A stretch of DNA of 60,489 nt from Bacteroidota bacterium (GTDB lineage Bacteria > Bacteroidota > Bacteroidia > Flavobacteriales_D > Sanyastnellaceae): the NCBI GenBank assembly GCA_016868835.1, contig VGFR01000002.1, forward strand, positions 1 through 60,489, given 5' to 3'. The notes beneath the pieces are model-generated. The model was not told the DNA's origin. It made no database searches and saw only the letters and a program-made list of their open reading frames with translations. Positions 9,052 through 18,187 of this stretch are shown in pieces. The position numbers and the translations under genes are program-made. Positions within the stretch are counted from its first letter, which is position 1. Each line of letters begins with the position of its first letter.

Positions 9052-10110
9052 ATGAGTAATTCACCAGTGATAATAGGGTTAATGAGCGGAACAAGTCTCG
9101 ACGGACTTGACCTTGTTGCCGTAAAGTTTATTGAACAAAATACTGGATACGACTATGAAATAGCGGCTTCTAATACGGTTACGTATGATTCAAGTTGGAA
9201 GGACATTTTACGTCAGGCACATGCATGTTCCGCTTTAGAACTCTCACAATTGCATGTAGATTTTGGGATATATTGCGGGAAGCAGGTCAAGCTTTTTTGT
9301 GAGGAGTTCAACTTACATCCATTTGCTGTTGCTAGCCATGGACATACTGTATTTCACCAACCTCAAGAAGCGCTAACAGTGCAAATTGGCAGTGGTGCCC
9401 ATATTGCAGTGCATTCGTCTCTTCCCACAATATGCGACTTTAGAACAACAGATGTTGCACTGGGTGGTCAGGGCGCTCCTTTAGTTCCAATTGGTGATAA
9501 ATATCTATTTTCAAATTTCGATTTTCGGGTAAATATTGGAGGAATAGCGAATATCTCGTATTCCTTCATGAATGAATTACACGCCTTCGATATTTGTGTG
9601 GCGAACATGGCTCTCAATATGCTTGCTGAGCAAATGGGTCAACATTTTGATGTCAATGGTGAAATTGCAAGAAGAGGGCAAGTAAACACAGATTTACTGA
9701 AGCAATTAAACAACATTGAATATTATCAGCAATCTCCTCCGAAATCGTTAGGAAAAGAATGGTTTGAAACTCATTTTCTGCCCTTACTTGGGCAAAGTAA
9801 TTTAAGTATACGTGATTTACTTGCTACGTGCACTGAACATGTTGCGGAACAAATAGCGTCTGCACTTGACGGTTGGAGTGGCAGGGCTCTCATGACTGGC
9901 GGAGGGGCGTTAAATCAATTTCTTATTGAACGTATTCAATCTAAAACTTCAACAGAGATTATAGTTCCCGATGAACAAACCATTCAATTCAAAGAAGCTC
10001 TTATTTTCGCTTTATTGGGATACTTAAGAATAATGGAACAACCCAATGCGCTATCAGAAGTTACAGGAGCCCGCAAAGACAGTTGTGGAGGTTGTATTTA
10101 CCTGCCCTGA
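9052..10110 (+). CDS. anmK: Anhydro-N-acetylmuramic acid kinase
   Basis: 352 residues, the usual AnmK length. The enzyme phosphorylates 1,6-anhydro-MurNAc released during peptidoglycan turnover and opens its anhydro ring to give MurNAc-6-phosphate for recycling in the cytoplasm. Visible motifs: the N-terminal phosphate-binding MSGTSLDG (residues 11-18), the central CDFRTTDVALGGQGAPLVP with the catalytic Asp, the second-domain GGIANIS, MTGGGALN near residue 280, and the C-terminal TGARKDSCGGCIYLP. No cytosolic recycling partner (MurQ) is next to it. Its 3' end overlaps the convergent DUF72 gene by 13 bases, so there is no room for a private terminator. Confidence 0.95.
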   Translation: MSNSPVIIGLMSGTSLDGLDLVAVKFIEQNTGYDYEIAASNTVTYDSSWKDILRQAHACSALELSQLHVDFGIYCGKQVKLFCEEFNLHPFAVASHGHTVFHQPQEALTVQIGSGAHIAVHSSLPTICDFRTTDVALGGQGAPLVPIGDKYLFSNFDFRVNIGGIANISYSFMNELHAFDICVANMALNMLAEQMGQHFDVNGEIARRGQVNTDLLKQLNNIEYYQQSPPKSLGKEWFETHFLPLLGQSNLSIRDLLATCTEHVAEQIASALDGWSGRALMTGGGALNQFLIERIQSKTSTEIIVPDEQTIQFKEALIFALLGYLRIMEQPNALSEVTGARKDSCGGCIYLP

Positions 10111-10952
10111 ATGAAAGGCATTTCTCTAATTTCATTTAACCATTGCACCGCACTCTCTGGTGTTCGAATGCTATTTTCTTGATGAATCCATACCCAAACG
10201 CGTTGAATACCTTTTTGATGAAACAACTGGTAATTCTCAGTCCATTTTTGAATTCGATGCACATCAGCAGGTGAACCAAACATTCCGCCAAAGCGAATAA
10301 TTAAATCTGTACTAGTTATTTCTCCGTGCACCGCATCTCTTCTTCCAAGGGTATCACAAATGATCATGGACCAATTGCGTACAGCAAAGTAGGGAGCCAA
10401 CTTTTGTAGTTCTCCATTTTCAAACCATGAAGCATGTCGAAATTCTACTGCCAACTTCAAATCATGAGGAAGCCGTTCAAGGAAGGAGATGAGTCGCTCT
10501 TGTTTTTGAGTGCTAAAATGATGTGGCAGTTGAATAAAGCTCATACCTAGATTCCCAGAAAATGCATCTAAAGCCAAAACGAACTGATCCAAATCGCGCT
10601 CACAATTTTCGAATTGTCTCCAATGAGAAATGGCTTGGGGCCATTTCGGACAAAATAAAAAAGTATCATGAACCTGATCTTTCCATTTTCTTACCTGATC
10701 ACGTGTTGGGGTTCTATAAAACGAACCGTTGAACTCAATGGCTGAAAAAAGTTGACTATATTCTTTCAAACAATCTGATATCTTGGTTTTCTTCGGAATG
10801 TGAATTCCTTTCCATTCTGGAACATTCCAAACCGTGCCCGCCGTAATTAATTCAATTTGATGTAAGCTCTGATCAATTACATTTTTGTGAAATGTAAAGG
10901 TTGGCAGATTCAATTGAATCCCTTCGTTCAACTCAACCTTGCCGAATTTCAT
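10098..10952 (-). CDS. DUF72 family protein
   Basis: 284 residues. DUF72 (YecE-like) proteins are TIM-barrel-like cytoplasmic proteins of unknown biochemical role. Typical family traits are visible: an aromatic-rich N-terminal region with FSAIEFNGSFYRTPT, followed by KWPQAISHWRQF, LGMSFIQLPHHF, LAVEFRHASWF, a late IIRFGGMFG and a final VWVWIHQENS. The gene is convergent with anmK (13-base overlap) and 7 bases downstream of the membrane-protein gene that starts at 11457, so it may be the second gene of that unit. Confidence 0.85.
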   Translation of the reverse strand: MKFGKVELNEGIQLNLPTFTFHKNVIDQSLHQIELITAGTVWNVPEWKGIHIPKKTKISDCLKEYSQLFSAIEFNGSFYRTPTRDQVRKWKDQVHDTFLFCPKWPQAISHWRQFENCERDLDQFVLALDAFSGNLGMSFIQLPHHFSTQKQERLISFLERLPHDLKLAVEFRHASWFENGELQKLAPYFAVRNWSMIICDTLGRRDAVHGEITSTDLIIRFGGMFGSPADVHRIQKWTENYQLFHQKGIQRVWVWIHQENSIRTPESAVQWLNEIREMPFIQGR

Positions 10953-10959
10953 ATTTAAA

Positions 10960-11457
10960 TCAAGAAGCTAAAAGTACCTGAGCTTTCTTCTGCCTTTTTA
11001 ACTCCAAAACAACATACACGGGAGTCCACAAAAAACCATAAAGACCGTAGAGAGAAATAACAAAAATGGTATACCACCAATGTTGAGCAAACCACTCATT
11101 CTTCCATATAAAATTCCAAAAATCACCTGGACCATAAATGGCAAAAACAATAAAAAACAGATCTAGTGCTATAGCCCCAATAACCGCAGTATAATTTGAA
11201 CCACTTCCTGAATTTCGAGTTGAATTCCAGTATGCAATCATTTGATTCTTTCCGTCGCATACCACTTTAACGTTATCTCCCCATTGCGAATGATAGAGAC
11301 CATCGTTCACGCGTGTTACCGGCGTTTCATGAACCACAACCCATCGCTGAGTACCTTGATTTTCCAAGCCATCAACAACAGATGTTCCAGATTTAGAAAT
11401 TGAACCTTTAACTAATCTCAGTTCATTATTTGGAAATAGTTTTTTAAAAATACCCAT
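10960..11457 (-). CDS. Uncharacterised two-helix membrane protein
   Basis: 165 residues, family not recognised. The N-terminal half (1-85) is a soluble beta-rich segment containing VVDGLENQGTQRWVVVHETPV and YHSQWGDNVKVVCDG. It is followed by two hydrophobic segments, about 86-107 (YTAVIGAIALDLFFIVFAIYG) with an aromatic WxxxWW linker, and about 128-150. The tail is basic (ELKRQKKAQ). The layout resembles DUF3592-type membrane proteins, but that match is weak. A -7 motif lies 33 bases upstream, inside the end of the neighbouring gene. Confidence 0.6.
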   Translation of the reverse strand: MGIFKKLFPNNELRLVKGSISKSGTSVVDGLENQGTQRWVVVHETPVTRVNDGLYHSQWGDNVKVVCDGKNQMIAYWNSTRNSGSGSNYTAVIGAIALDLFFIVFAIYGPGDFWNFIWKNEWFAQHWWYTIFVISLYGLYGFLWTPVYVVLELKRQKKAQVLLAS

Positions 11458-11472
11458 TGTATCAAATGTTAA

Positions 11473-12990
11473 TCACTCTTTAACTTCTTGCAAAGGTAAG
11501 AACTCTATTTCCACCCTTCTACCTCCTTCAATTCTTTCCTCAATGCCCCCGATTTGCATTTCTATTTGGCTGGGATACACGCCCAATTTTAGCAAAGATT
11601 CCCGACCTGCATTTAAGCGCTGTTGCGCCAATTTCATGTTTTTTTCTCTCTTGCCATCTCTACTGCTAAAAGCTGTGATTTTATATGTACCGTTGAACAT
11701 TCTCGGATTAACTTCCTTCATCCACGTTTCCATTAATATTTGTCCCGAACGATCAATATGTGATTCGTTTTTCTGAAAGTATAAAATCAATTTATTTCGA
11801 ACTTCACCTGGCATATTGAACTCTATGAGTTGAGACTCATCACGCACGTTTAAAAATTTCACCTTTGAAAAAATGAAATCTAATAATTCAAATTGAATTA
11901 CACCAGAAGCATTGAATTTATATCTTCGAATTGGATTGCCTTTGCTGCTATATAAGGTTCCATAAATTGGCATTTGTAACGCTTGCCAATTTCCTTGAAG
12001 ACTCATTTTTACTTTCTCGTTTGCTGAAAATTGAAACGACTCTGTAAACCCGTTTTCATTGGTCTTTGCAATTAAAAAATCGAAACCATCATTGCGTTCT
12101 ATTCGCACTGAGACCTGAGCCAATTTCCCTGTTTCATTTGTAAGTAAAAGTGAGTATGTTTCTTTTTTCTGCGTTTGTTCATACCAAAAGGTCTTCATTT
12201 CTTTTTCGGTATACATCTGATTCGTTCCGAAAGGCACTAAGCGGGTAAATCCATTGAATTCAATGAAAGGAAGTACACCCTGAAATTGTGTATTCAGAGG
12301 AACTTTAAAACTTTGAGTGGCGCCGTTCTCCCCTACTCTTGTGTATAGCAATTCATTTCCTTGAACTGAAGGAAAAAATTCATTTGACGCCGTATTGACC
12401 TCTTTACCCAGTGAAAAAACGGGGCTCCAAACTGAATCTAAACGATAACTTCCATATAAATCGTATCCGCCTTCACCACCAGCTTTATTGCTCGAGAATA
12501 CCAGTAAATGTAAGTTTTCAATATAAAGCGGATGAACACAATCGAAACCGTCTTGATCAAAGTTGTTTAACTTCAACTTAACCCCAAATTGTGCACTTTC
12601 ACTCTTTGTATAGATGTGTATTTTAGACCATCTTCCGTTTGTTCCGTTGGGTAGAATTTTACTTTCATAGAAGACTTCTTTGTTCGATTGACCATAACAA
12701 GCATTTCCTTCTGGAAAATTCCAATCTTTTGGAAACAAAGTTGATTCCCTTCCAGTGAAGATATCATATTCGTGGAGTCGTGAAATTTTCGATTCAAACA
12801 TGGTTCCTTGGCCCATAACTTGAGCCAATCGCTGACTTAAAAACAATACTTTACCGTTCTTTATATCGCACAATTGAAAGTGTTCGAATCCTTCAGACCA
12901 AGTTGGTCTTGGCATGAGGTTCCATTGAGCTGAAGTCATGCAACTCACAATCAACAGAGAAACGGAAAGTATTATTTTTCTGATTTCCAT
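11473..12990 (-). CDS. Periplasmic/outer-membrane PD40-repeat protein with degenerate OmpA-like C-terminus
   Basis: 505 residues. A signal peptide with a late Cys (LLIVSCMTSAQ) suggests a periplasmic or outer-membrane location. The middle holds WD40-like PD40 segments (HLLVFSSNKAGGEGGYDLYG; EFFPSVQGNELLYTRVG). The last about 100 residues resemble an OmpA peptidoglycan-binding domain (YFQKNESHIDRSGQ...ITAFSSRDGKREKNMKLAQQR...GGRRVEIEFL). The usual xHTDxxG loop is replaced by AFSSRDGK, so diaminopimelate binding is doubtful. Related PD40-OmpA proteins include T9SS/gliding accessory proteins, but this one lacks the TPR region. Its start overlaps the DUF3109 gene by 19 bases. Confidence 0.65.
   Translation of the reverse strand: MEIRKIILSVSLLIVSCMTSAQWNLMPRPTWSEGFEHFQLCDIKNGKVLFLSQRLAQVMGQGTMFESKISRLHEYDIFTGRESTLFPKDWNFPEGNACYGQSNKEVFYESKILPNGTNGRWSKIHIYTKSESAQFGVKLKLNNFDQDGFDCVHPLYIENLHLLVFSSNKAGGEGGYDLYGSYRLDSVWSPVFSLGKEVNTASNEFFPSVQGNELLYTRVGENGATQSFKVPLNTQFQGVLPFIEFNGFTRLVPFGTNQMYTEKEMKTFWYEQTQKKETYSLLLTNETGKLAQVSVRIERNDGFDFLIAKTNENGFTESFQFSANEKVKMSLQGNWQALQMPIYGTLYSSKGNPIRRYKFNASGVIQFELLDFIFSKVKFLNVRDESQLIEFNMPGEVRNKLILYFQKNESHIDRSGQILMETWMKEVNPRMFNGTYKITAFSSRDGKREKNMKLAQQRLNAGRESLLKLGVYPSQIEMQIGGIEERIEGGRRVEIEFLPLQEVKE
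11491..11498 (-). promoter_or_regulatory. Putative -7 promoter element
   Basis: On the minus strand this reads TACCTTTG, matching TAnnTTTG, 33 bases upstream of the ATG at 11457. It overlaps the last codons of the OmpA-like gene. Confidence 0.4.
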
Positions 12991-13550
12991 AAGCGATATG
13001 CCTCATGCAATTGCAAGAAATAAGGTTCTCCAAATTTTCTGATTATAGCATCTTTCAAGAAAGCATATGCAGGAACTTGAAGTTTTGAACCACATGTGCA
13101 CGCAGGCGCGCAGATGGGCCATTTGTGATAATTTAAACCAATGTAATCAGCCAATTTTGTTAACCGAATTGGATATAAATGACATGAAATGGGTTTTCTA
13201 AATTGGGTATGGCCTGCTTTATTAGCCATTTCAATGGCACACAAAGCAGTGCCATCTGAAGTATAATGAACGAAAGCACAAGCACCTTTTTCTGAAACCA
13301 AAGTTGTCACCCAGTCACCATCTGAATCTTGAACTACACCACCATACAATTCCACCGCAGCAATACCTTCTTTGGTCATCCATGGCTTTGCGGCTTCGAT
13401 TGCATCCTGAACCTGAGTTATTTCCTCTTCATCTACAGGAGCACCACTGTCTCCTTCAACACAACACGCCCCTTTGCAAGAAACTAAATCACAAACAAAA
13501 TGCTCTTCAAATAAATCTTCGCTAACCAATGTATTTTCGATGATAATCAT
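12972..13550 (-). CDS. DUF3109 family cysteine-cluster protein
   Basis: 192 residues. DUF3109 proteins are cytoplasmic and of unknown function, with a conserved Cys set proposed to bind a metal or Fe-S cluster, as in YkgJ-like zinc/iron chelating proteins. Visible cysteines: FVCDLVSCKGACC near residues 18-31, SEKGACAF, ALCAIE, ISCHLYPIR and PICAPACTCGS. It overlaps the TerC gene by 4 bases (ATGA), which indicates translational coupling in a TerC - DUF3109 - OmpA-like unit. Confidence 0.85.
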   Translation of the reverse strand: MIIIENTLVSEDLFEEHFVCDLVSCKGACCVEGDSGAPVDEEEITQVQDAIEAAKPWMTKEGIAAVELYGGVVQDSDGDWVTTLVSEKGACAFVHYTSDGTALCAIEMANKAGHTQFRKPISCHLYPIRLTKLADYIGLNYHKWPICAPACTCGSKLQVPAYAFLKDAIIRKFGEPYFLQLHEAYRLWKSEK

Positions 13551-14314
13551 GATCTTCCCTTTTTCGTTTTAACATGATGCAAGCGAATATTCAGAAGCTC
13601 TACCAGCAATGCAAAAGCGAAAGCAACATAAGAGTAAATCTTCACATCTACATATTCAGGAATGTGAATGGCCTTCGCACTTTCCAAAGCTTCTAAAACC
13701 AAGTTTAATCCTATTACTACCAAAAACACCAAAGCCAACATCTTGAGCGTAGGATATTTCTCAATAAACGAGCTCACATGAGGTGCAAAAACCAACATGA
13801 CAATCATGCTAATGATCACTGCTACAATCATGATTGCCACATGATCTGTTAAACCAACCGCTGTAATAATAGAGTCAACCGAAAAAACAATATCAATCAG
13901 AATAATTTGAAGTATTGCCTGAACCAAACTAATTTTTTGAGTCGAACTTTTTTCCTCCTTTTCGGCAATTTTAAATTTATGCCAAATCTCATTCGTTGTT
14001 TTGATTATGAGAAAAAGCCCGCCTAAAAATAAGACAATACCTCGACCTGTGATTGGGTAATGCCCAATGTTGAAAATGCCATTTTCTAAATGAGCTATAA
14101 AAGAAAGGGTGAACAAAAGTCCTATACGAAATACAAGTGCGAAGGTTAAACCTAAAAACCTTGCTGATTTTTGTTCTGACTTACTTGAAAGATAACCCGT
14201 GACAATTGCTATGAAAATGATATTATCTATTCCAAGAACAATCTCCATAACAACAAGTGTTAGAAGATCCATCCATCCCTGTAAATGATAAAATGCCTCA
14301 AAAAAATTCTGCAT
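13547..14314 (-). CDS. TerC/Alx-family integral membrane protein
   Basis: 255 residues with about seven membrane helices. TerC-family proteins are linked to metal-ion (Mn2+) efflux or co-translocational metal loading. The two signature acidic helices are present, VVMEIVLGIDNIIFIAIV near the N-terminus and LIDIVFSVDSIITAVG in the middle. The start is set at ATG 14314, not at the in-frame TTG 6 bases upstream. That TTG lies inside a TATTTTTG promoter element, leaving only 3 bases between promoter motif and ATG. Confidence 0.9.
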   Translation of the reverse strand: MQNFFEAFYHLQGWMDLLTLVVMEIVLGIDNIIFIAIVTGYLSSKSEQKSARFLGLTFALVFRIGLLFTLSFIAHLENGIFNIGHYPITGRGIVLFLGGLFLIIKTTNEIWHKFKIAEKEEKSSTQKISLVQAILQIILIDIVFSVDSIITAVGLTDHVAIMIVAVIISMIVMLVFAPHVSSFIEKYPTLKMLALVFLVVIGLNLVLEALESAKAIHIPEYVDVKIYSYVAFAFALLVELLNIRLHHVKTKKGRS

Positions 14315-14317
14315 ATT

Positions 14318-14325
14318 CAAAAATA
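14318..14325 (-). promoter_or_regulatory. Putative -7 element, leaderless start of terC-like gene
   Basis: Minus-strand TATTTTTG (TAnnTTTG) ends 3 bases before the ATG at 14314, so transcription would begin at or very near the start codon. Confidence 0.5.
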
Positions 14326-14362
14326 CTTCTGAATTTCTTGCATCTGGTTTTATACTTCAAGA

Positions 14363-15055
14363 CTAATCAACACTCCAAGGTGCAATTTCAAACTGAAAAA
14401 CTTCACATAGTTCTTGCAGTAATATTCGCTTTACCTCGTTTAATTCACAAGTATGACCAATTTCGGTTTGAAGGCTGGTTACTTTCTTGTCTGTGATTCC
14501 ACAAGGCACAATGTGATTGAAATAGGTTAGATCGGTATTTACATTAAATGCGAAACCGTGCATGGTAAGCCACCTGCTGCATTTAACTCCCAATGCCGCA
14601 ATTTTCCTATCACCGATTCCATCTGCATTTTTCAACCAAACACCAGTCAATCCCTCAATGCGTGTACCCTTCAATCCGTAATGAGCGAGTGTGCGAATGA
14701 TTGCTTCTTCCAGATACCGCATGTATTTATGAATATCTTTGAAATAATGCTCCAAGTCAAGTAATGGGTATCCTACAATTTGACCAGGGCCATGGTAGGT
14801 AATATCTCCGCCTCTGTTGATTGGAAAATACGTAGCATCTATTTCCTTTAGTGCATCTCCGCTTTTACCTAGGGTGTATACATGCGGGTGTTCAACGAAA
14901 ATTAAACGGTCAACTGTACCGGTTCCATCAGGCAAACCAACGCTTCTATTGGCCAATTTTTTTGAAACATTCTGTTGGAACAACTCCTCTTGTAAATCCC
15001 AAGTCTCCTTGTATCCCTTTCGTCCAAAATCAATGAATTGAACTTGGCGAGGCAT
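14363..15055 (-). CDS. lipB: Octanoyl-[acyl-carrier-protein]:protein octanoyltransferase
   Basis: 230 residues. LipB moves octanoyl from ACP to the lipoyl domains of 2-oxoacid dehydrogenases and GcvH, the first step of lipoate synthesis. Motifs seen: HPHVYTLGKSGD, RGGDITYHGPGQIVGYPLL, the catalytic lysine region KIAALGVKCSRWLTMHGFAFNV, and the catalytic cysteine region VPCGITDKKVTSL. The gene directly abuts the upstream isomerase gene (0 bases between stop and start), so the two are one transcript. LipA is not in the window. Confidence 0.95.
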   Translation of the reverse strand: MPRQVQFIDFGRKGYKETWDLQEELFQQNVSKKLANRSVGLPDGTGTVDRLIFVEHPHVYTLGKSGDALKEIDATYFPINRGGDITYHGPGQIVGYPLLDLEHYFKDIHKYMRYLEEAIIRTLAHYGLKGTRIEGLTGVWLKNADGIGDRKIAALGVKCSRWLTMHGFAFNVNTDLTYFNHIVPCGITDKKVTSLQTEIGHTCELNEVKRILLQELCEVFQFEIAPWSVD

Positions 15056-16039
15056 TTAAATTTTCGAGAGTTCGTTCTTCAAAAAGATAATAGCTGGAAT
15101 AGCGGTTGCATCTTCATTGCGCAATTCAGCTAGGTCAATGCTTAACCAATCCCCAAAATGAATAAGGTAATACGCTCTTTCAAGTCTACTGCTTCCCTTA
15201 GCCCAAATTTCTTCGATTGTATCGCATTTCTCTGCCATTAATTTCTTACAAATTTCCATTCGGATTTGCGATCTTTTATGATCATCTTCGGCACGAATTA
15301 AAAGAACTGCTACTCTGTTATCACCGCCTGTCCATCCAACAAGTTCGTTGTGATTCATTTCAGGAAATATGTGATGCCAGCAAAGCATTTTAGAATTTTC
15401 ATTGATTTGTTGTCTCCAGCGAATAGCAACTCCCTCATAATTGGCTTCGCTATACAGAATTGGAATACGACTAACTATTTTTTCCGCTAAATTCCTGGTC
15501 GCTGAACGAAGAGCATCTTTTTCAGAATTTAATAACTCAATTGTATTTTTCAATTCTGACTCGAAATCACCCGAATAAATGCCATAAGCCTTCAAGGTAT
15601 ACAATACTTGAACTGAACTATAACCAAACATACTTCTAGGCGGATTACCTCCGGGGATGTGTATGCAATTGAAACCATCTTCTTTCGCAAATCCTGCTAT
15701 CTTTCCACCACTGGTAATGCAAGAAATGGTTGCACCTTTTTGTTTTGCTTCCTGATACGCCGCAACAGTTTCTTCGGTATCACCACTGTAACTTGAAATA
15801 ATAACCAAGCTATTACCTCCAACAAATGCCGGAAGCGCATAATCATTGGTACATACAATAGGTAAACAACATGAATCTGCAACAAGTTGAGATACGATTT
15901 TCCCACCAATTCCCGAGCCACCCAGGCCAGAAATCACTACATTCTCAAACTGACGATCTGTATTTTCAAATTGAGCAGCTTGCCCTATTGTTAATGCCTC
16001 TCCTAGATGTTGAGGAAATGCTTCTACCAATGCCTTCAT
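15056..16039 (-). CDS. Bifunctional phosphoglucose/phosphomannose isomerase (SIS domain)
   Basis: 327 residues from the ATG at 16039. It interconverts fructose-6-phosphate with glucose- or mannose-6-phosphate. An N-terminal SIS domain contains VVISGLGGSGIGGKIV and VVIISSYSGDTEET; the C-terminal SIS-like domain of this family contains WRQQINENSKMLCWHHIFPEMNHNELVGW and RAYYLIHFGDWLSIDLAEL, broken here by variable sequence. A TTG 15 bases upstream is in frame but sits inside the TATTTTTG promoter motif, so ATG 16039 is preferred. It may supply hexose phosphates to the polysaccharide genes upstream, but it has its own promoter. Confidence 0.88.
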   Translation of the reverse strand: MKALVEAFPQHLGEALTIGQAAQFENTDRQFENVVISGLGGSGIGGKIVSQLVADSCCLPIVCTNDYALPAFVGGNSLVIISSYSGDTEETVAAYQEAKQKGATISCITSGGKIAGFAKEDGFNCIHIPGGNPPRSMFGYSSVQVLYTLKAYGIYSGDFESELKNTIELLNSEKDALRSATRNLAEKIVSRIPILYSEANYEGVAIRWRQQINENSKMLCWHHIFPEMNHNELVGWTGGDNRVAVLLIRAEDDHKRSQIRMEICKKLMAEKCDTIEEIWAKGSSRLERAYYLIHFGDWLSIDLAELRNEDATAIPAIIFLKNELSKI

Positions 16040-16051
16040 ATTTTTTTTTTG

Positions 16052-16059
16052 CAAAAATA
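16052..16059 (-). promoter_or_regulatory. Putative -7 promoter element
   Basis: Minus-strand TATTTTTG, 12 bases upstream of the ATG at 16039, followed by an A-rich run in the leader. It lies downstream of the polysaccharide operon's last stop codon (16072). Confidence 0.45.
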
Positions 16060-16071
16060 GGTTGAAATAAA

Positions 16072-17355
16072 TTATACAATCTTAACTAAATGTTGTTCTT
16101 CGCATTTTTTGGCATGCAAAGCCATTTGGAATAACGAGACTCCTTTCTTTTCCGCTATCTCTAATAAATCATGCTCACCATCAGCCCAATTCAGAAAATG
16201 CATGAGTTCATGAATAACCTGACGTTCATCTGTATTAGGCATATTCGAAGAGGGGTACAATCCACGCTTTCCAAGTTGAGGTTCCCCGAAGGGTACAAGA
16301 TTCAGATAAGCCTGATTCAATTCTAAACCCAATACCATTTGATATAGTATTTCTACTGACTCCTCCATAGCGCTGAAAGATATGAAATCTTCATTATCGA
16401 GAGAAGTATGATATTCGGCATAACGCTGGTACGGCGTTCTCATGAATGACCCAATAGGCAGATTGTATCCCGGAGAACAGTACTGCCTCTCGTCGCTTCC
16501 TCCAACTGAGAATGGAAGTGTTGCATGCGGTACTTGAATTTGTGACAAAACATGCTTTGAAATTCTATCGGTCAGTGTGTTGCTCCTTCTACTTTCTTTA
16601 AAGTGTATTTTACCATTATCTCCGCAGCATGTGAGCACCCATCCCGCTTTGCATTTCAATTGCAACTGCTTTCCGAATTCAGACAAGAAAGCAATTACAC
16701 CAATTGTCTCAGGAGCCAAGACGAATCGATAACTGTATTTTCTTTTTGGCAAAGATGCAATTCGTTGATAAAGTGCGGCCATGACTAAGGGGCCACTGAG
16801 CTCATTGTTAGCCATGCTTGGGTGGCATAAATATGAAGAAAAAACAACTTCTTCATCGGTCTCTCCTTTCAATAGGTACTGACCGTATGTTAAGCTCCCT
16901 ATTTTCAAGTCTGAATCAATGAATACCCGATACATTCCCTCCTTTGGGCATTTCAACCATTCCTCATGACGCATACAAAATCCCCACTTCTCTTGATAGT
17001 ATGACGTTACGTAAGGTATTGCATTGGGTTGTTCAGGAAGTGTATATACATGACGAGCAAGTTCCTCATAAGTTATCTCTTGATCAATGGGCGAACTGTA
17101 ATTTAAAACATGCAAATTATGCTCATTCAATTGTGCGATCCGTTCACCGTTTGGAAGTTGGATATATGCATTGCGAATATTCCATTCTTTCGGTATTTCC
17201 CAATCATGTACTTTCGTTCCAGTTGGAACCTCTGTCAATTCCAGAGGAATAAGCTCATTTAAGATTTGAAACGAATGACGTAAACCGTCTCCAGTAATGC
17301 TTCTGCAAATGGGCCAAAGCCGATCGAAATAAGATTTAATCATGGTATTGCTCAT
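16072..17355 (-). CDS. Aminopeptidase-like protein of polysaccharide loci (DUF4910/DUF2172)
   Basis: 427 residues from ATG 17355 (MSNTMIKSYFDRLWPICRS). The family couples a DUF2172/M28-type zinc aminopeptidase fold to a C-terminal winged helix and recurs in O-antigen, capsule and flagellin-glycan loci; its substrate is unknown. Conserved segments: RSITGDGLRHS, VPTGTKVHDWEIPKEWN, SSYLCHPSMANNELSGP with likely metal ligands, VLAPETIGVIAFL, and FSVGGSDERQYCSPG. The C-terminal 80 residues (RQVIHELMHFLNWADGEHDLLEIAEKKG) form the helical domain. An ATG 48 bases upstream is in frame but lies inside the SDR coding end. With the chosen start the gap to the SDR stop is 7 bases. It is the last gene of the operon. 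Confidence 0.8.
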   Translation of the reverse strand: MSNTMIKSYFDRLWPICRSITGDGLRHSFQILNELIPLELTEVPTGTKVHDWEIPKEWNIRNAYIQLPNGERIAQLNEHNLHVLNYSSPIDQEITYEELARHVYTLPEQPNAIPYVTSYYQEKWGFCMRHEEWLKCPKEGMYRVFIDSDLKIGSLTYGQYLLKGETDEEVVFSSYLCHPSMANNELSGPLVMAALYQRIASLPKRKYSYRFVLAPETIGVIAFLSEFGKQLQLKCKAGWVLTCCGDNGKIHFKESRRSNTLTDRISKHVLSQIQVPHATLPFSVGGSDERQYCSPGYNLPIGSFMRTPYQRYAEYHTSLDNEDFISFSAMEESVEILYQMVLGLELNQAYLNLVPFGEPQLGKRGLYPSSNMPNTDERQVIHELMHFLNWADGEHDLLEIAEKKGVSLFQMALHAKKCEEQHLVKIV

Positions 17356-17362
17356 ATCCTTT

Positions 17363-18187
17363 TCACCAAACTGTCCATCCACCTTCAACAAGCATGTTGT
17401 CACCCGTTACATATGAAGAGGCGTCACTAAGTAAGTATACTAAAGCGCTGGCTACTTCATGGTTATAACTCAGTCTTTGCATGGGAGAAAACTGTGCGAA
17501 ATTCGATTCAAATTGCGCCTCATGATTGTTCCATACTCCATGGGGTGTAATCATATTCACCCGAACTTTTTTGGCGGCCCAATAGGAAGCAAGGTATCTT
17601 GACAATGCATCTATACCTCCTTTTGAAGCACTATAAGCAGCAGGACAACCAAGAGATGTACCCTTGTAAAGATTCTGGTTTGGAGCTACAACACTATATG
17701 TAGAGGGAATATTCACAATACTACCACCTCCATTCTCCGCTAAAGAACTACCTAGAACTTGACACATTAAAAAAGTGCCTTTTAAATTCACATCCATTAC
17801 CGTGTCCCAATTATCATCGGAAACAGATTCAAAAGGTTCAAAAACCAAATGCGATTTATTCTGATGTGCGTTCACAATTCCGTGAAGAGAATGAAATGTT
17901 TCAAAAACAAAGTCACGCAATGCGATGACTGATTTCCTTTCTGCTACATTCAATTCAAAGCCTTCACATTGAACATTGTTTCTTTCTGATAGTTGCTGCG
18001 CGAAAGCTTTGGGGTTTGCCTGTGCTATATCGGCTACAACAACCTTTCCCCCAAATTGAGCAACAGCTTCACAGAATGCTCGTCCTACTAAACCGCATGC
18101 ACCTGTAATTACAATTACTTTTCCGGTCAGTTCAAATTTCGCTCTGAAATTGATTTGAGTAGGATCTGTTGTACGAATAGGTTCCAT
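17363..18187 (-). CDS. Short-chain dehydrogenase/reductase, PtmA-like
   Basis: 274 residues. Classical SDR: NAD(P)-binding TGACGLVGRAF near residue 30, catalytic YSASKGG, and a C-terminal DASSYVTGDNMLVEGGWTVW. The sequence style and operon context resemble PtmA-type oxidoreductases of flagellin-glycan and nonulosonate loci. Inferred role: oxidation or reduction of a nucleotide-linked or free sugar intermediate. The start codon overlaps the aminotransferase stop by one base (TAATG). Confidence 0.82.
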   Translation of the reverse strand: MEPIRTTDPTQINFRAKFELTGKVIVITGACGLVGRAFCEAVAQFGGKVVVADIAQANPKAFAQQLSERNNVQCEGFELNVAERKSVIALRDFVFETFHSLHGIVNAHQNKSHLVFEPFESVSDDNWDTVMDVNLKGTFLMCQVLGSSLAENGGGSIVNIPSTYSVVAPNQNLYKGTSLGCPAAYSASKGGIDALSRYLASYWAAKKVRVNMITPHGVWNNHEAQFESNFAQFSPMQRLSYNHEVASALVYLLSDASSYVTGDNMLVEGGWTVW

